NCBI RefSeq assembly: GCF_005222675.1
Contig: NZ_STGE01000006.1
Coordinates: 62,001 to 126,000 of the forward strand
Direction: 5' to 3'
DNA length: 64,000 nt
Source of the DNA: Mycolicibacterium sp. CR10
Lineage (GTDB): Bacteria > Actinomycetota > Actinomycetes > Mycobacteriales > Mycobacteriaceae
Made by a program: the position numbers and the translations under genes. Below, piece by piece: positions 17,278 through 24,895 of this stretch; within the stretch, counting starts at the first letter, position 1; each line of letters begins with the position of its first letter. The notes under the pieces were generated by a model. The model was not told the origin of the DNA. It saw only the letters and a program-made list of their open reading frames with translations, and searched no databases.

Positions 17278-18347
17278 GGCTGGCGTTCCCGAACGATGTT
17301 GAAGCGCTTCCGTAAGAACAACGAGACATAGACAAGCGCGACGAGAACGGGCACTTCGATCAGTGGGCCGACGACACCGGCGAGCGCCTGGCCGGAGGTC
17401 GCGCCGTAGGTGGCGATAGCGACGGCGATGGCCAGTTCGAAGTTGTTGCCTGCGGCGGTGAACGCCAGGGTGGTGGTGCGCTCGTAACCCAGGTGAAGCG
17501 CGGCACCGAGGGCGTAGCCGCCGCCCCACATGATGGCGAAGTAGGCCAGCAGGGGCAGCGCGATGCGGGCTACGTCCCACGGGTTGCGGGTGATCTGATC
17601 ACCTTGGAGCGCAAAGAGAATCACGATGGTGAAAAGCAACCCGTACAGCGCCCACGGCCCGACGCGGGGCAGGAACTTCGCCTCGTACCAGTCGCGGCCC
17701 TTGGCCTTCTCGCCGATGCGGCGCGAGAGGTACCCGGCGAGTAGCGGGATGCCCAGGAAGATGAGCACCGATTTCGCGATCTGCCACGGCGAGGTGTCGA
17801 TGGTGGTCTGTTCGAGGCCGAGCCAGCCGGGCAGCACCGACAGGTAGAACCATCCCAACACCGCGAACATCACCACTTGGAACAGCGAGTTCAGGGCGAC
17901 CAGCACCGCGGCGGCTTCACGATCTCCGCAAGCAAGGTCATTCCAGATGATGACCATGGCGATGCAGCGCGCCAGTCCGACGATGATGAGCCCGGTCCGG
18001 TATTCCGGAAGGTCAGGCAGCAGCAGCCAGGCCAGAGCGAACATCAGTGCCGGTCCGAGGACCCAGTTGAGCACGAGCGAGGAGATCAGCAGTCTGCGGT
18101 CGCCGGTGACGGTGTCGAGCCGGTCGTAGCGCACCTTGGCTAGCACCGGGTACATCATGACCAACAAGCCCAGTGCTATCGGCAGCGAAACACCATCGAG
18201 GGCAACGCTTTCCAGCGCCGTGTTCAGGCCGGGAATCCATCGGCCCAGCAAGAGACCGGCGATCATCGCCGCGCCGATCCAGAGAGGCAGGAACCGGTCC
18301 AGGGTGGAGAGCTTTCCGACGACTGCGGGCGGCGCCGTGACCGTCAT
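17274..18347 (-). CDS. acr3: Arsenite efflux permease Acr3 (ArsB/ACR3 family)
   Basis: The 357-residue membrane protein has ten hydrophobic segments and the ACR3 signature LARCIAMVIIWNDLACGD, which includes the conserved helix-4 cysteine needed for As(III) transport. Further matches are GIPLLAGYLSR and FTAAGNNFELAIAVAIATYG. It extrudes arsenite using the proton gradient. The ATG at 18347 (MTVTAPPAVV) overlaps the stop of arsR by 4 bp, and its stop overlaps arsC by 4 bp. The longer reading upstream runs through arsR out of frame and is not real. Confidence 0.93.
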   Translation of the reverse strand: MTVTAPPAVVGKLSTLDRFLPLWIGAAMIAGLLLGRWIPGLNTALESVALDGVSLPIALGLLVMMYPVLAKVRYDRLDTVTGDRRLLISSLVLNWVLGPALMFALAWLLLPDLPEYRTGLIIVGLARCIAMVIIWNDLACGDREAAAVLVALNSLFQVVMFAVLGWFYLSVLPGWLGLEQTTIDTSPWQIAKSVLIFLGIPLLAGYLSRRIGEKAKGRDWYEAKFLPRVGPWALYGLLFTIVILFALQGDQITRNPWDVARIALPLLAYFAIMWGGGYALGAALHLGYERTTTLAFTAAGNNFELAIAVAIATYGATSGQALAGVVGPLIEVPVLVALVYVSLFLRKRFNIVRERQP

Positions 18348-18715
18348 GCCGACACTCCCGCAGTGTCGGTGGCCGCTCCGAGCAGCAACGCAAGGCTGGC
18401 CAACGCTTCGGGCACCACCGCGTAGTACACCCACGACGCACGGCGTTCGGAGGTCAGTAACCCGGCGTCTCTCAACACCTTCAGGTGATGCGACACCGTC
18501 GGCTGGGAGACCTCCACCCCGGCCGAGATGTCACAGACGCACGCCTCGCCACCGGCGTGGCTGGCGATGGCGCTGAACAACTGAAGGCGCACCGGATCGG
18601 CCAACGCCTTGAGCTTTCCCGCCATGTCCGTCGCGGCCTCGGCCGACAGTGGTTCGTGCAGAAGCGACCCGGGCGGGCAACACGCCTGGTCGTCCAGCGA
18701 CTTCGATTTCGACAC
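18344..18715 (-). CDS. arsR: Arsenic-responsive ArsR-family repressor (first copy)
   Basis: The 123-residue regulator has a winged helix (ISAGVEVSQPTVSHHLK) and two cysteine sites: Cys12-Cys13 near the N-terminus and Cys59/Cys61 in EACVCDI. An N-terminal Cys pair plus a Cys before the recognition helices is the As(III) site known from Corynebacterium ArsR. The start is a GTG at 18715 that lies directly beside the putative operator with no ribosome binding site, so the mRNA may be leaderless. It heads the arsR-acr3-arsC operon and should repress it until arsenite binds. Confidence 0.9.
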   Translation of the reverse strand: MSKSKSLDDQACCPPGSLLHEPLSAEAATDMAGKLKALADPVRLQLFSAIASHAGGEACVCDISAGVEVSQPTVSHHLKVLRDAGLLTSERRASWVYYAVVPEALASLALLLGAATDTAGVSA

Positions 18716-18716
18716 T

Positions 18717-18738
18717 CATCGATATTGACAGTTATCGA
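18717..18738 (-). promoter_or_regulatory. Putative ArsR operator/promoter of arsR-acr3-arsC
   Basis: Read toward arsR, the sequence contains TCGATAACTGTCA then ATATCGATG. The same arrangement recurs before the second arsR gene (TTGATATATGTCA then ATATCGATG). It ends one base from the arsR GTG, so it probably overlaps the -10 region. Confidence 0.65.
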
Positions 18739-18783
18739 AGTCATGCGCAACCGAACATCGGCTGAACGACCGGGCGTGCGGCG

Positions 18784-19254
18784 TCAGCAGCAGGACGTCG
18801 CGGGGGCGCCGGCGGACTCGTCGGCACCCTGGTTGCCACAGCACGCAGCGGCGTCGGAGTCGAGGTGCTGCGGGCTGGTACCGAAGGTCTCGGAATCGGC
18901 CAGCACCGTGTAGACCTCCCACTTCTCCCCCGCCGGGCCGGTCACCCAGACTTTGTCCTGGGTGGCGAAACAGCAGGTGGTGCCGATCTCTTCGTCGGTG
19001 AACAGCCCCTCCCCGGTCAACCGGGCGATTTCGGAGTGCACCTTGTCACTGGTGGCCACTTCCACGCCCAGGTGGTTGAGGGTGCCGCCCTTGCCGGGGT
19101 TCTCCAGCAGCACCAGTTTCAGCGGCGGTTCGGTGATGGCGAAGTTGGCGTAACCCGGCTTGACCTTCGCCGGCGTGGCGTGAAACAGCTTGGAGTAGAA
19201 CGTGATCGCCTCATCGAGGTCGTCGACGTTGAGAGCCAGTTGAACACGGGACAT
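18784..19254 (-). CDS. arsI: ArsI/CadI-type VOC protein (organoarsenical C-As lyase or cadmium-inducible)
   Basis: The 156-residue protein closely follows M. tuberculosis CadI (Rv2641) from memory: MSRVQLALNVDDLDEAITFY, PPLKLVLLENPGKGGTLNHL and TTCCFATQDKVWVTGP. ArsI enzymes of this fold cleave the carbon-arsenic bond of trivalent methyl- or aryl-arsenicals using a vicinal Cys pair, here Cys94-Cys95, with His61 and Glu113 as likely metal ligands. The C-terminus adds two more Cys pairs (138-139 and 155-156). The ATG at 19254 follows AGGAGG. It is divergent from the second arsR and has its own copy of the operator. Confidence 0.9.
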   Translation of the reverse strand: MSRVQLALNVDDLDEAITFYSKLFHATPAKVKPGYANFAITEPPLKLVLLENPGKGGTLNHLGVEVATSDKVHSEIARLTGEGLFTDEEIGTTCCFATQDKVWVTGPAGEKWEVYTVLADSETFGTSPQHLDSDAAACCGNQGADESAGAPATSCC

Positions 19255-19275
19255 GATGAACCCTCCTCGGGAATG

Positions 19276-19288
19276 TGACATATATCGA
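19276..19288 (-). promoter_or_regulatory. Putative ArsR operator upstream of arsI
   Basis: Read toward arsI the 13-mer is TCGATATATGTCA, one base different from TTGATATATGTCA at 19321-19333 in front of the divergent arsR. It lies 21 bases before the arsI start codon. Confidence 0.65.
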
Positions 19289-19320
19289 AGTGACGCGTCG
19301 ACGCCCAGCATGCCACCTTT

Positions 19321-19341
19321 TTGATATATGTCAATATCGAT
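19321..19341 (+). promoter_or_regulatory. Putative ArsR operator upstream of the second arsR gene
   Basis: TTGATATATGTCA (19321-19333) is followed by ATATCGAT (19334-19341), the same two-part layout as in front of the first arsR. It is 14 bases before the ATG at 19356 and probably includes the -10 element. Confidence 0.65.
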
Positions 19342-19355
19342 GGCAAGATGGCGTC

Positions 19356-19715
19356 ATGCCCAAAGCACTGCCCGCGATCGATATGTCTGCACCCGTGTGC
19401 TGCGCACCGGTGGCGGCAGGCCCGATGAGCGATGACGATGCCCTACAGATTGCGATGCGGCTCAAGGCGATCGCCGATCCCGTGCGCGTCAGGATCATGT
19501 CGCATCTGTTCGGTTCCAGCGCCGGGGAGGTGATCAGCGGCGAGCTGGCCGCAGCGCTCGACATCAGCGAATCCACGGTCAGCCATCACCTCGGCCAGCT
19601 ACGCAAGGCCGGGCTGGTGATCTCGGATCGACGTGGGATGAACGTCTTTCACCGCGTGCGCCCCGAAGCACTCCAGGCGCTGTGCGTGGTCCTCGACCCG
19701 AACTGCTGTCGATAG
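19356..19715 (+). CDS. ArsR-family metalloregulator (second copy, Rv2640c-like)
   Basis: The 119-residue regulator has a winged helix (ELAAALDISESTVSHHLGQL) and Cys pairs at both ends: VCCAPV near residue 14 and NCCR at the C-terminus. This differs from the first ArsR, which uses an inner CVC site, and it resembles the regulator next to cadI in M. tuberculosis (Rv2640c). Terminal Cys pairs suggest a thiophilic metal or As(III) site across the dimer. It probably controls itself and the divergent arsI gene through the two matching operator copies. It converges with the GGDEF gene, 6 bp away. Confidence 0.85.
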   Translation: MPKALPAIDMSAPVCCAPVAAGPMSDDDALQIAMRLKAIADPVRVRIMSHLFGSSAGEVISGELAAALDISESTVSHHLGQLRKAGLVISDRRGMNVFHRVRPEALQALCVVLDPNCCR

Positions 19716-19721
19716 GCAGCG

Positions 19722-21401
19722 TCACAGCTGGTTGATGCGTTTCTTAGCGTGATACATCGCGTTGTCGGCGCGGCGAAGCAGCTCTGACGCCGTGACGTTC
19801 TCACCGGTGGCGGTGCCGATACTCGCAGCAATCACGACGCTGCGCCCGTTGACGAAGACCGGTTCGGCGAGCGCTTTGTGAATACGGTCGGCGACCGCGT
19901 CGAGTTCGAGGACGTCGACCAGGTTTTCGCAGACGACGACGAACTCGTCTCCGCCGAGTCGAAAAACGGTGTCGGTGTGCCGGACCGCGCCCGCCAGGCG
20001 GATCCCCAAATCTCGCAGCAACACGTCCCCGGCGTCGTGGCCGAGGGTGTCATTGATCTCCTTGAAGCGATCCAGGTCGATGAACAACACCCCGACTCCG
20101 GCCCCCGGGCCGCGGGAGGCGACCAGTGCGCGCGTGAGGTGGTCTTCGAGAACGACGCGGTTGGGCAGCCCGGTGAGCGGGTCGGTGACAGCGGCCTTTT
20201 CCAGCTGTTCGACGGCATTCTTGGTAACGGTGACGTCCTGCACCTGGACCAGTAGATCTGCCACGTCGCCCGACTCGCCGGGGAGCGCGACGACGGTCAG
20301 TACACACCACCTGGTCACGCCGTTCGGCTGGCGCAACTGCTGCTCCCACTCATAGTGACGTCGTTTTCCGAGTTCGACGTCGCGAATTCCCTCCTCGACA
20401 TCGGGATCGGGGTCGGCCTCAATGGCGAACTCCCGCAGGCGGTGTCCGATGAGCTCGTCGCCTCTGCGGCCGAGCATCCGACACAACGCTGAGTTGACGC
20501 GAGAAATGGAGCCGTCGGCGTTGCTCAATGCGATGCCGATGGTGGCGAACTCGGCCGCCACCTCGAACACCCGCACCGCGGCGTCGCGGGCACGCTCGGC
20601 GAGCACCCGGTCGGTGACGTCGCGTCGGGTCGTCACCATCTGCTGTGGACTGTCGCCCTGCTGCGGAAGGACATGGGCCGTCGTCTCGATCCACCGGTAG
20701 TTACCGTCCGCGTGGCGCATCCGCAGCGTAAGAGGCGGCGGCCGATCACCGCCCTGGCTGACCGCTTGGCGCCACTTCGCCTTGGCCATGCGATCTTCGG
20801 GGTGGATCAGCTCGGTTCCGGATACGCCGATGAGCTCGTCGGGACTTACGCCGAGCACCGCGCGTGCGGCCGGCGAGACCCAGAGGAACGTGGAGTCGGC
20901 AAGAAGCTGCCAGGCGACCATGTCGGAGCTGTGCTCGGCGATCATGCGGTACAGACGTTCTGAATCGCGCAGCTGCAGTAACTGTGCTCGGTCTCCGGTG
21001 ATGGGGCGGAACGCGATGACCACCGCCCAGGGCGCCCGCTCGCCGGCCCGCAACAGCGGCACGGCGTCGACATCGAGCCAGACGTGATGGCCGGGCGCCT
21101 CGCTCGCGGGCCGATGGACTCCCATCACCGAGCCCCGGACCTCGGCGCCGGTGCGAAGTGCCAGCATCGCGGGGTGCTGCGCGCCGGGCACCGGCTGCCC
21201 GAACTCGTCGACAGCGGCCCATCGGGGATCCTGCGAGGTACGTCCGCGCATCTGGTCGAACGACAGGCCGAGAACGACCTCGGCCTGCGCCGACGCTCTG
21301 ACAATCTCCCCTCGGCTGTTCTGGACGACGACCGCGGTGTCCGGTGAGAGGTCGACGAACCCGGCAGCAGCCACCAGGGCGTCGGTCGATCCGAACACCA
21401 T
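19722..21401 (-). CDS. Diguanylate cyclase with PAS sensor domains (PAS-PAS-PAS-GGDEF)
   Basis: From the ATG at 21401 the protein is 559 residues. Three PAS-like regions are visible: residues about 15-120 (DTAVVVQNSRGEIVRASAQA), 140-265 (MIAEHSSDMVAWQLLADSTF with a PAC segment RWIETTAHVLP) and 270-395 (FEVAAEFATIGIALSNADGS). The C-terminal 165 residues are a GGDEF domain with an intact RLGGDEFVV active site and an RxxD (RHTD) inhibitory site five residues before it, so it should make cyclic di-GMP and be inhibited by it. No EAL domain and no membrane segment are seen. A longer reading to 22058 runs antisense to the next gene and is rejected. Confidence 0.9.
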   Translation of the reverse strand: MVFGSTDALVAAAGFVDLSPDTAVVVQNSRGEIVRASAQAEVVLGLSFDQMRGRTSQDPRWAAVDEFGQPVPGAQHPAMLALRTGAEVRGSVMGVHRPASEAPGHHVWLDVDAVPLLRAGERAPWAVVIAFRPITGDRAQLLQLRDSERLYRMIAEHSSDMVAWQLLADSTFLWVSPAARAVLGVSPDELIGVSGTELIHPEDRMAKAKWRQAVSQGGDRPPPLTLRMRHADGNYRWIETTAHVLPQQGDSPQQMVTTRRDVTDRVLAERARDAAVRVFEVAAEFATIGIALSNADGSISRVNSALCRMLGRRGDELIGHRLREFAIEADPDPDVEEGIRDVELGKRRHYEWEQQLRQPNGVTRWCVLTVVALPGESGDVADLLVQVQDVTVTKNAVEQLEKAAVTDPLTGLPNRVVLEDHLTRALVASRGPGAGVGVLFIDLDRFKEINDTLGHDAGDVLLRDLGIRLAGAVRHTDTVFRLGGDEFVVVCENLVDVLELDAVADRIHKALAEPVFVNGRSVVIAASIGTATGENVTASELLRRADNAMYHAKKRINQL

Positions 21402-21699
21402 GCCTACGTCACCACCTCTCGTCGAAAGTCCACGATGCCCCAACCGGCCAATTTTGACGATGAACACGATTATCGGCGCGGCGGCTAGGGGTCCCCGCAT
21501 TTCGGCGAGGCCCGTCACACCGAATTCACCATCCGGCCGGTGGCCTGGGCGCCGACGATGCACCACATAGCCGCCCGGCCAATGCGCATTTCTTGCTGGT
21601 ACAGGCCGACGGCATCCTGCAGCAAAAGCCACGTGATTGGCTGACGACCGCGTAAATTCACGTGTGGCGGGGTGAAGTCGAACGACAGTGGGGAACGAG
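21402..21699. other. Intergenic region between divergent GGDEF and exported-protein genes
   Basis: This 298-base stretch separates two divergent genes. I see no coding frame with credible composition, no tRNA and no clear terminator. It should hold both promoters; CACGTG occurs at 21630-21635 and again near 21658. Confidence 0.5.
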
Positions 21700-22854
21700 A
21701 TGAAGAGCTCAGCAAGCGCGGTACTCACCGCCGGCGTAGTGGCACTGACCGGCAGCGCGCTGATGTTCACGCCGTCGATCCTTCCGGCGACGATGCGCAC
21801 CGTCGAGGTCGTCCGACCGGTGAGCTTTGCCGCCGACAGCGCTCCGATCCCCCAGGGCGGGCCGGTGCAGCCTTTCTCGGCGACCGCGGTGACAGCCGCG
21901 TTGGCGCTGATTGACCAGCTCGCGCCGGGCGACCGCGAAGGCTCACGGATCTTTACCGCGGCCGTCCCGACCGGGCGAGCCGTCGACACCGCGAATCCGA
22001 TCGCCGCCGAGGCGACGGCCGACGAACCGGTAGCGCAGAACGCCGCGTCGAACATCATCGACGCCGTCTACGCGGTCTCGCGGTACTGGGCCAACTACGT
22101 CTCCTTGGAACTCGGTCCCTGGCTGATCAACTGGATTCCCTTCGGCTACCTGATCTCCGACCAGATCTACATCTGGTACCCCGATTTCGTGCTTCCCGTG
22201 GTCGACAGCTTCGTCTACGACTTCCTCGACCCGGTGGTCAACGATCCGCTCAATCTCGCCGTGTGGATCGACGGCATCGGCGCCATCATCAACACCGCCA
22301 TCGATGGTGTTGTGAACGGAATCGTCTCCGAAGTCGACTACTTCCTGAGCCTGCAGTGGTTGCCGTTCCCGATACCGCCATTGCCGGGCCTGCCGCTGAC
22401 GGCACTCGCGTCGGAGTCGACGTCCGCCGCGGCTCTGGTGGCCCCGGACGAGGCCGACGTGACAGCAACCGACGAAGCCGTCGCGGACGAAACCGGTGAG
22501 GAGGCCTCGCAGCCGGTTGATCCTGGCACCGCAGTCGGGACCGAGGCGCCGGCTCAGGAGGCGATCGACGAGGACGTCGCGGACGACACCGAGGCGCCGA
22601 CCGACGAGACGCTTCAGCAGGATCCCGAGACACCCAGCGAGGACGCAGACAACTCGGACGACGAGGTCATCGAGGAGGCCTCGGACGAGACGAGCGACGA
22701 GTCGGTGGACCCGCAAGAGACCGCTGACGACGAAGCGGGCGATGCCGGTGATTCCGGCGACGCAGGCCAGGGCGGGGACAACGAATCCGGCTCCGGCCAG
22801 CAGTCCGGTGACAATGCCAGCGACGACGCCAGTGCGTCGGGCACGGACGACTGA
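21700..22854 (+). CDS. Exported protein with hydrophobic core and long acidic C-terminal tail
   Basis: The protein is 384 residues from the ATG at 21700, which follows GGGGAACGAG. A hydrophobic signal-like segment (SAVLTAGVVALTGSALMF) leads into a Pro/Val-rich stretch, then residues about 125-225 are aromatic and hydrophobic (VYAVSRYWANYVSLELGPWL, INWIPFGYLISDQIYIWYPD). From about residue 250 the chain is almost all Asp, Glu, Ala, Ser, Thr and Gly. Nothing suggests an enzyme. The same plan, signal-hydrophobic core-acidic tail, recurs in the gene at 54584-55555. I do not recognise a named family; it is probably a cell-envelope protein. Confidence 0.75.
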   Translation: MKSSASAVLTAGVVALTGSALMFTPSILPATMRTVEVVRPVSFAADSAPIPQGGPVQPFSATAVTAALALIDQLAPGDREGSRIFTAAVPTGRAVDTANPIAAEATADEPVAQNAASNIIDAVYAVSRYWANYVSLELGPWLINWIPFGYLISDQIYIWYPDFVLPVVDSFVYDFLDPVVNDPLNLAVWIDGIGAIINTAIDGVVNGIVSEVDYFLSLQWLPFPIPPLPGLPLTALASESTSAAALVAPDEADVTATDEAVADETGEEASQPVDPGTAVGTEAPAQEAIDEDVADDTEAPTDETLQQDPETPSEDADNSDDEVIEEASDETSDESVDPQETADDEAGDAGDSGDAGQGGDNESGSGQQSGDNASDDASASGTDD

Positions 22855-22981
22855 GACGCCGACCGCGACCACAGCGCGGGCAGCCACGCGTCCGACGAAC
22901 GTCAGCACTTCGTAAGCCTGGGAACGATATTCGTCAGAGGCGTCGCTGTAGCGTGTGTCTTAGCTTCAGAAGGAGGCCCGC

Positions 22982-23014
22982 TCGCTGGGCGACACCTCTC
23001 TTCGCTGGGCGACA
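22982..23014. repeat. Short direct repeat upstream of an exported-protein gene
   Basis: TCGCTGGGCGACA occurs at 22982-22994 and again at 23002-23014, a 20-base period, 38 bases before the ATG at 23052. Two equally phased copies could be regulator sites; no known motif matches. Confidence 0.5.
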
Positions 23015-23051
23015 AAATCTTGTCCGTTCCCAGACAGAAGGATTCAGGCAA

Positions 23052-23456
23052 ATGGCCGCACACCGCATCACGCGAACCTGTGCATTGTGGGTTGTCTCTT
23101 CAGCACTCAGCGCCACAGCTCTCATCTCGGGCGCCGGCATCGCTCACGCGGATCCCAACGATCCCGCCCTGCCTCAGGTGGCTGCGGACGGCCAGATCCG
23201 ATCTGAGCCATCGGCACGTATTCAGTCGGGTGAGATCTGCGTGCCGAATTTGGGCACGCTGCCCACGTCGCAAGTGCGTACCTTCGAGCAGGGCGTTCCG
23301 AACCAGATCATCGAAGAGTCCGGCCCGGAGTGGGTGGGGTCCGACGGCCTGCAGGCTGTGGGCATAGCTCCCGCAAACCCCTTCGGAGGAAACTTCGACC
23401 CGCAGAACGCGGCCACGGGTCGCGCATGTGGACCGGTGTCCCCGGACGGCTTCTGA
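23052..23456 (+). CDS. Small secreted protein of unknown function
   Basis: The 134-residue precursor has a clear signal peptide ending AHA/DPND (residue 33), so a mature protein of about 101 residues. The mature part has two cysteines (EICVPNLG and GRACGPVS) that may form a disulfide and is rich in Pro, Gly, Asn and Asp. The ATG follows AGAAGGATT. I recognise it only as a mycobacterial-type small exported protein with no domain name. Confidence 0.75.
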   Translation: MAAHRITRTCALWVVSSALSATALISGAGIAHADPNDPALPQVAADGQIRSEPSARIQSGEICVPNLGTLPTSQVRTFEQGVPNQIIEESGPEWVGSDGLQAVGIAPANPFGGNFDPQNAATGRACGPVSPDGF

Positions 23457-23589
23457 TCCTCAGATACTCAGAGCCATAAGGGCTTAACTGCCCGACACGT
23501 CCCATTACCGAAGATCGCGGACTCTCCGCACTCCGGCCGGACGAGACTACCCGAAAATTCTTGGGGCGCAATCGGTTCTGGTAAGCCGA

Positions 23590-23614
23590 CCGACATGCCC
23601 GCGGTGCATGTCGG
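23590..23614. terminator. Hairpin between the small secreted gene and the DUF1611 gene
   Basis: CCGACATGC and GCATGTCGG form a perfect 9-bp stem with a 7-base loop. It lies 133 bases after the upstream stop and 112 bases before the DUF1611 start. No T-tract follows, as is common for mycobacterial hairpins, so terminator is tentative. Confidence 0.4.
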
Positions 23615-23726
23615 CAGGTCGATTTCTGCCGCATGAGAATTCGCTCATTTTCGCTTCCACTGGCCCTCATGTCGACCGGCGAGTCTCCAAATAGCGAGAC
23701 ATCCGACACAGACAAGGACCACCGAC

Positions 23727-24887
23727 ATGGGTACGTTGTTCGATCAGATTCCCTCCTTGGCCAGGGCCTTTGGACACGCTTCGGCCGCAGAGCCCAGCCG
23801 CACGGCCACCTCTGCGACCTGCCGTCAGCCCGCAGTCGTGCTCGCCGAAGGCGCCTTTACGACCGGCCGCGGCAAGGTCGCGCACGGTCTCGTCCGCGGC
23901 ACCAGCCGCTTCGAAATCCGCGCGGTCGTGGACTCCACCTGCGCCGGTGCCGACGCCGGGATCCTGCTCGATGGTCGTCCCGTGGGCATCCCCGTCACCA
24001 CCGATGTGGTCGGTGCCCGCGTGCTCGCCGGGCCCCGACGTCCGGCAGCCATCCTCGGGGTGGCCCCGCACGGCGGCCGGCTGACGCCCGAACTGCGCGC
24101 GCATCTGGTGCGGGCCCTCGAATGCGGCTTCGACCTCGTGAGCGGCCTGCATGACTTCCTCTGCGACGATCCGGTGATCGCCGCGCTGGCCGAGCGCCAG
24201 GGCGCGACCCTCACCGACGTCCGCAAGCCCCCGACGGACCGGCCGCTGCGCTTCTGGACGGGGGAGGTGGCCGACCTGCGCGCCACGCGAATCGCCGTGC
24301 TGGGCACCGACTGCATGGTGGGCAAGCGCACCACGGCACGGCTCCTTGTCGAAGGACTGTGCGCCGCCGGCACGTCGGCCGAGATGATCCACACCGGCCA
24401 GACCGGCTGGATGCAGGGCGGCCGCTACGGCATCGTGCTCGACTCACTGCCCAACGACTTCGTTCCCGGCGAACTCGAGGGAGCCATGCTGCGCTGCGCC
24501 GCGGAGGCCGCCCCCGACGTCATGGTGCTCGAAGGCCAGTCCGGCATGCGCAACCCTTCGGGCCCAGGCGGCGGTGCGGTTCTCATGCTTTCCGGTGACC
24601 TCCATGGCGTGGTGCTGCAGCATTGTCCGGCCCGCGAGTACTACGACGGACTCGAGGACCGCGGCCACCGCATCCCTGACCTCGCTGACGAGGTGGAGCT
24701 TCTGGAGCGGTTCGGCACACCGGTGTGCGCCGTCACGCTGAGCACGCAGGGCATGGACCCGGCCCGGGTCGACGCGGAGTGTGTACGTCTGGAGCGTCGC
24801 CTCGGACGCCCGGTGGTCGCGCCCCTCGAGCACGGCGTCGACCGAGTGGTCCGAGCCGTGCGCCGAGTCAGCGCCGACCGGCCATAG
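23727..24887 (+). CDS. DUF1611 family protein (DgcN-like, possible D-glutamate N-acetyltransferase)
   Basis: The 386-residue protein has the DUF1611 layout: an N-terminal Rossmann-like part (FEIRAVVDSTCAGADAGILL, ILGVAPHGGRL) and a C-terminal P-loop domain with GTDCMVGKRTTAR and VLEGQSGMRNPSGPGG. DUF1611 enzymes of the DgcN group have been linked to D-amino acid catabolism, where DgcN acetylates D-glutamate for the partner racemase DgcA. No DgcA-like gene lies next door; the neighbour is an MFS transporter starting 8 bp after the stop, probably in one operon. The exact reaction here is inference. Confidence 0.78.
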   Translation: MGTLFDQIPSLARAFGHASAAEPSRTATSATCRQPAVVLAEGAFTTGRGKVAHGLVRGTSRFEIRAVVDSTCAGADAGILLDGRPVGIPVTTDVVGARVLAGPRRPAAILGVAPHGGRLTPELRAHLVRALECGFDLVSGLHDFLCDDPVIAALAERQGATLTDVRKPPTDRPLRFWTGEVADLRATRIAVLGTDCMVGKRTTARLLVEGLCAAGTSAEMIHTGQTGWMQGGRYGIVLDSLPNDFVPGELEGAMLRCAAEAAPDVMVLEGQSGMRNPSGPGGGAVLMLSGDLHGVVLQHCPAREYYDGLEDRGHRIPDLADEVELLERFGTPVCAVTLSTQGMDPARVDAECVRLERRLGRPVVAPLEHGVDRVVRAVRRVSADRP

Positions 24888-24895
24888 GTGAGGTC

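Noticed and set aside
16843..17580. A longer reading of arsC joined to upstream sequence
   Set aside because: The first 100 residues are acr3 read out of frame; the ATGA overlap at 17277 marks the real start.
22920..22945. GGGAAC followed by CGTC, resembling an ECF sigma promoter before the small secreted gene
   Set aside because: The spacing is too short and the -10 match too weak to claim a specific sigma factor.
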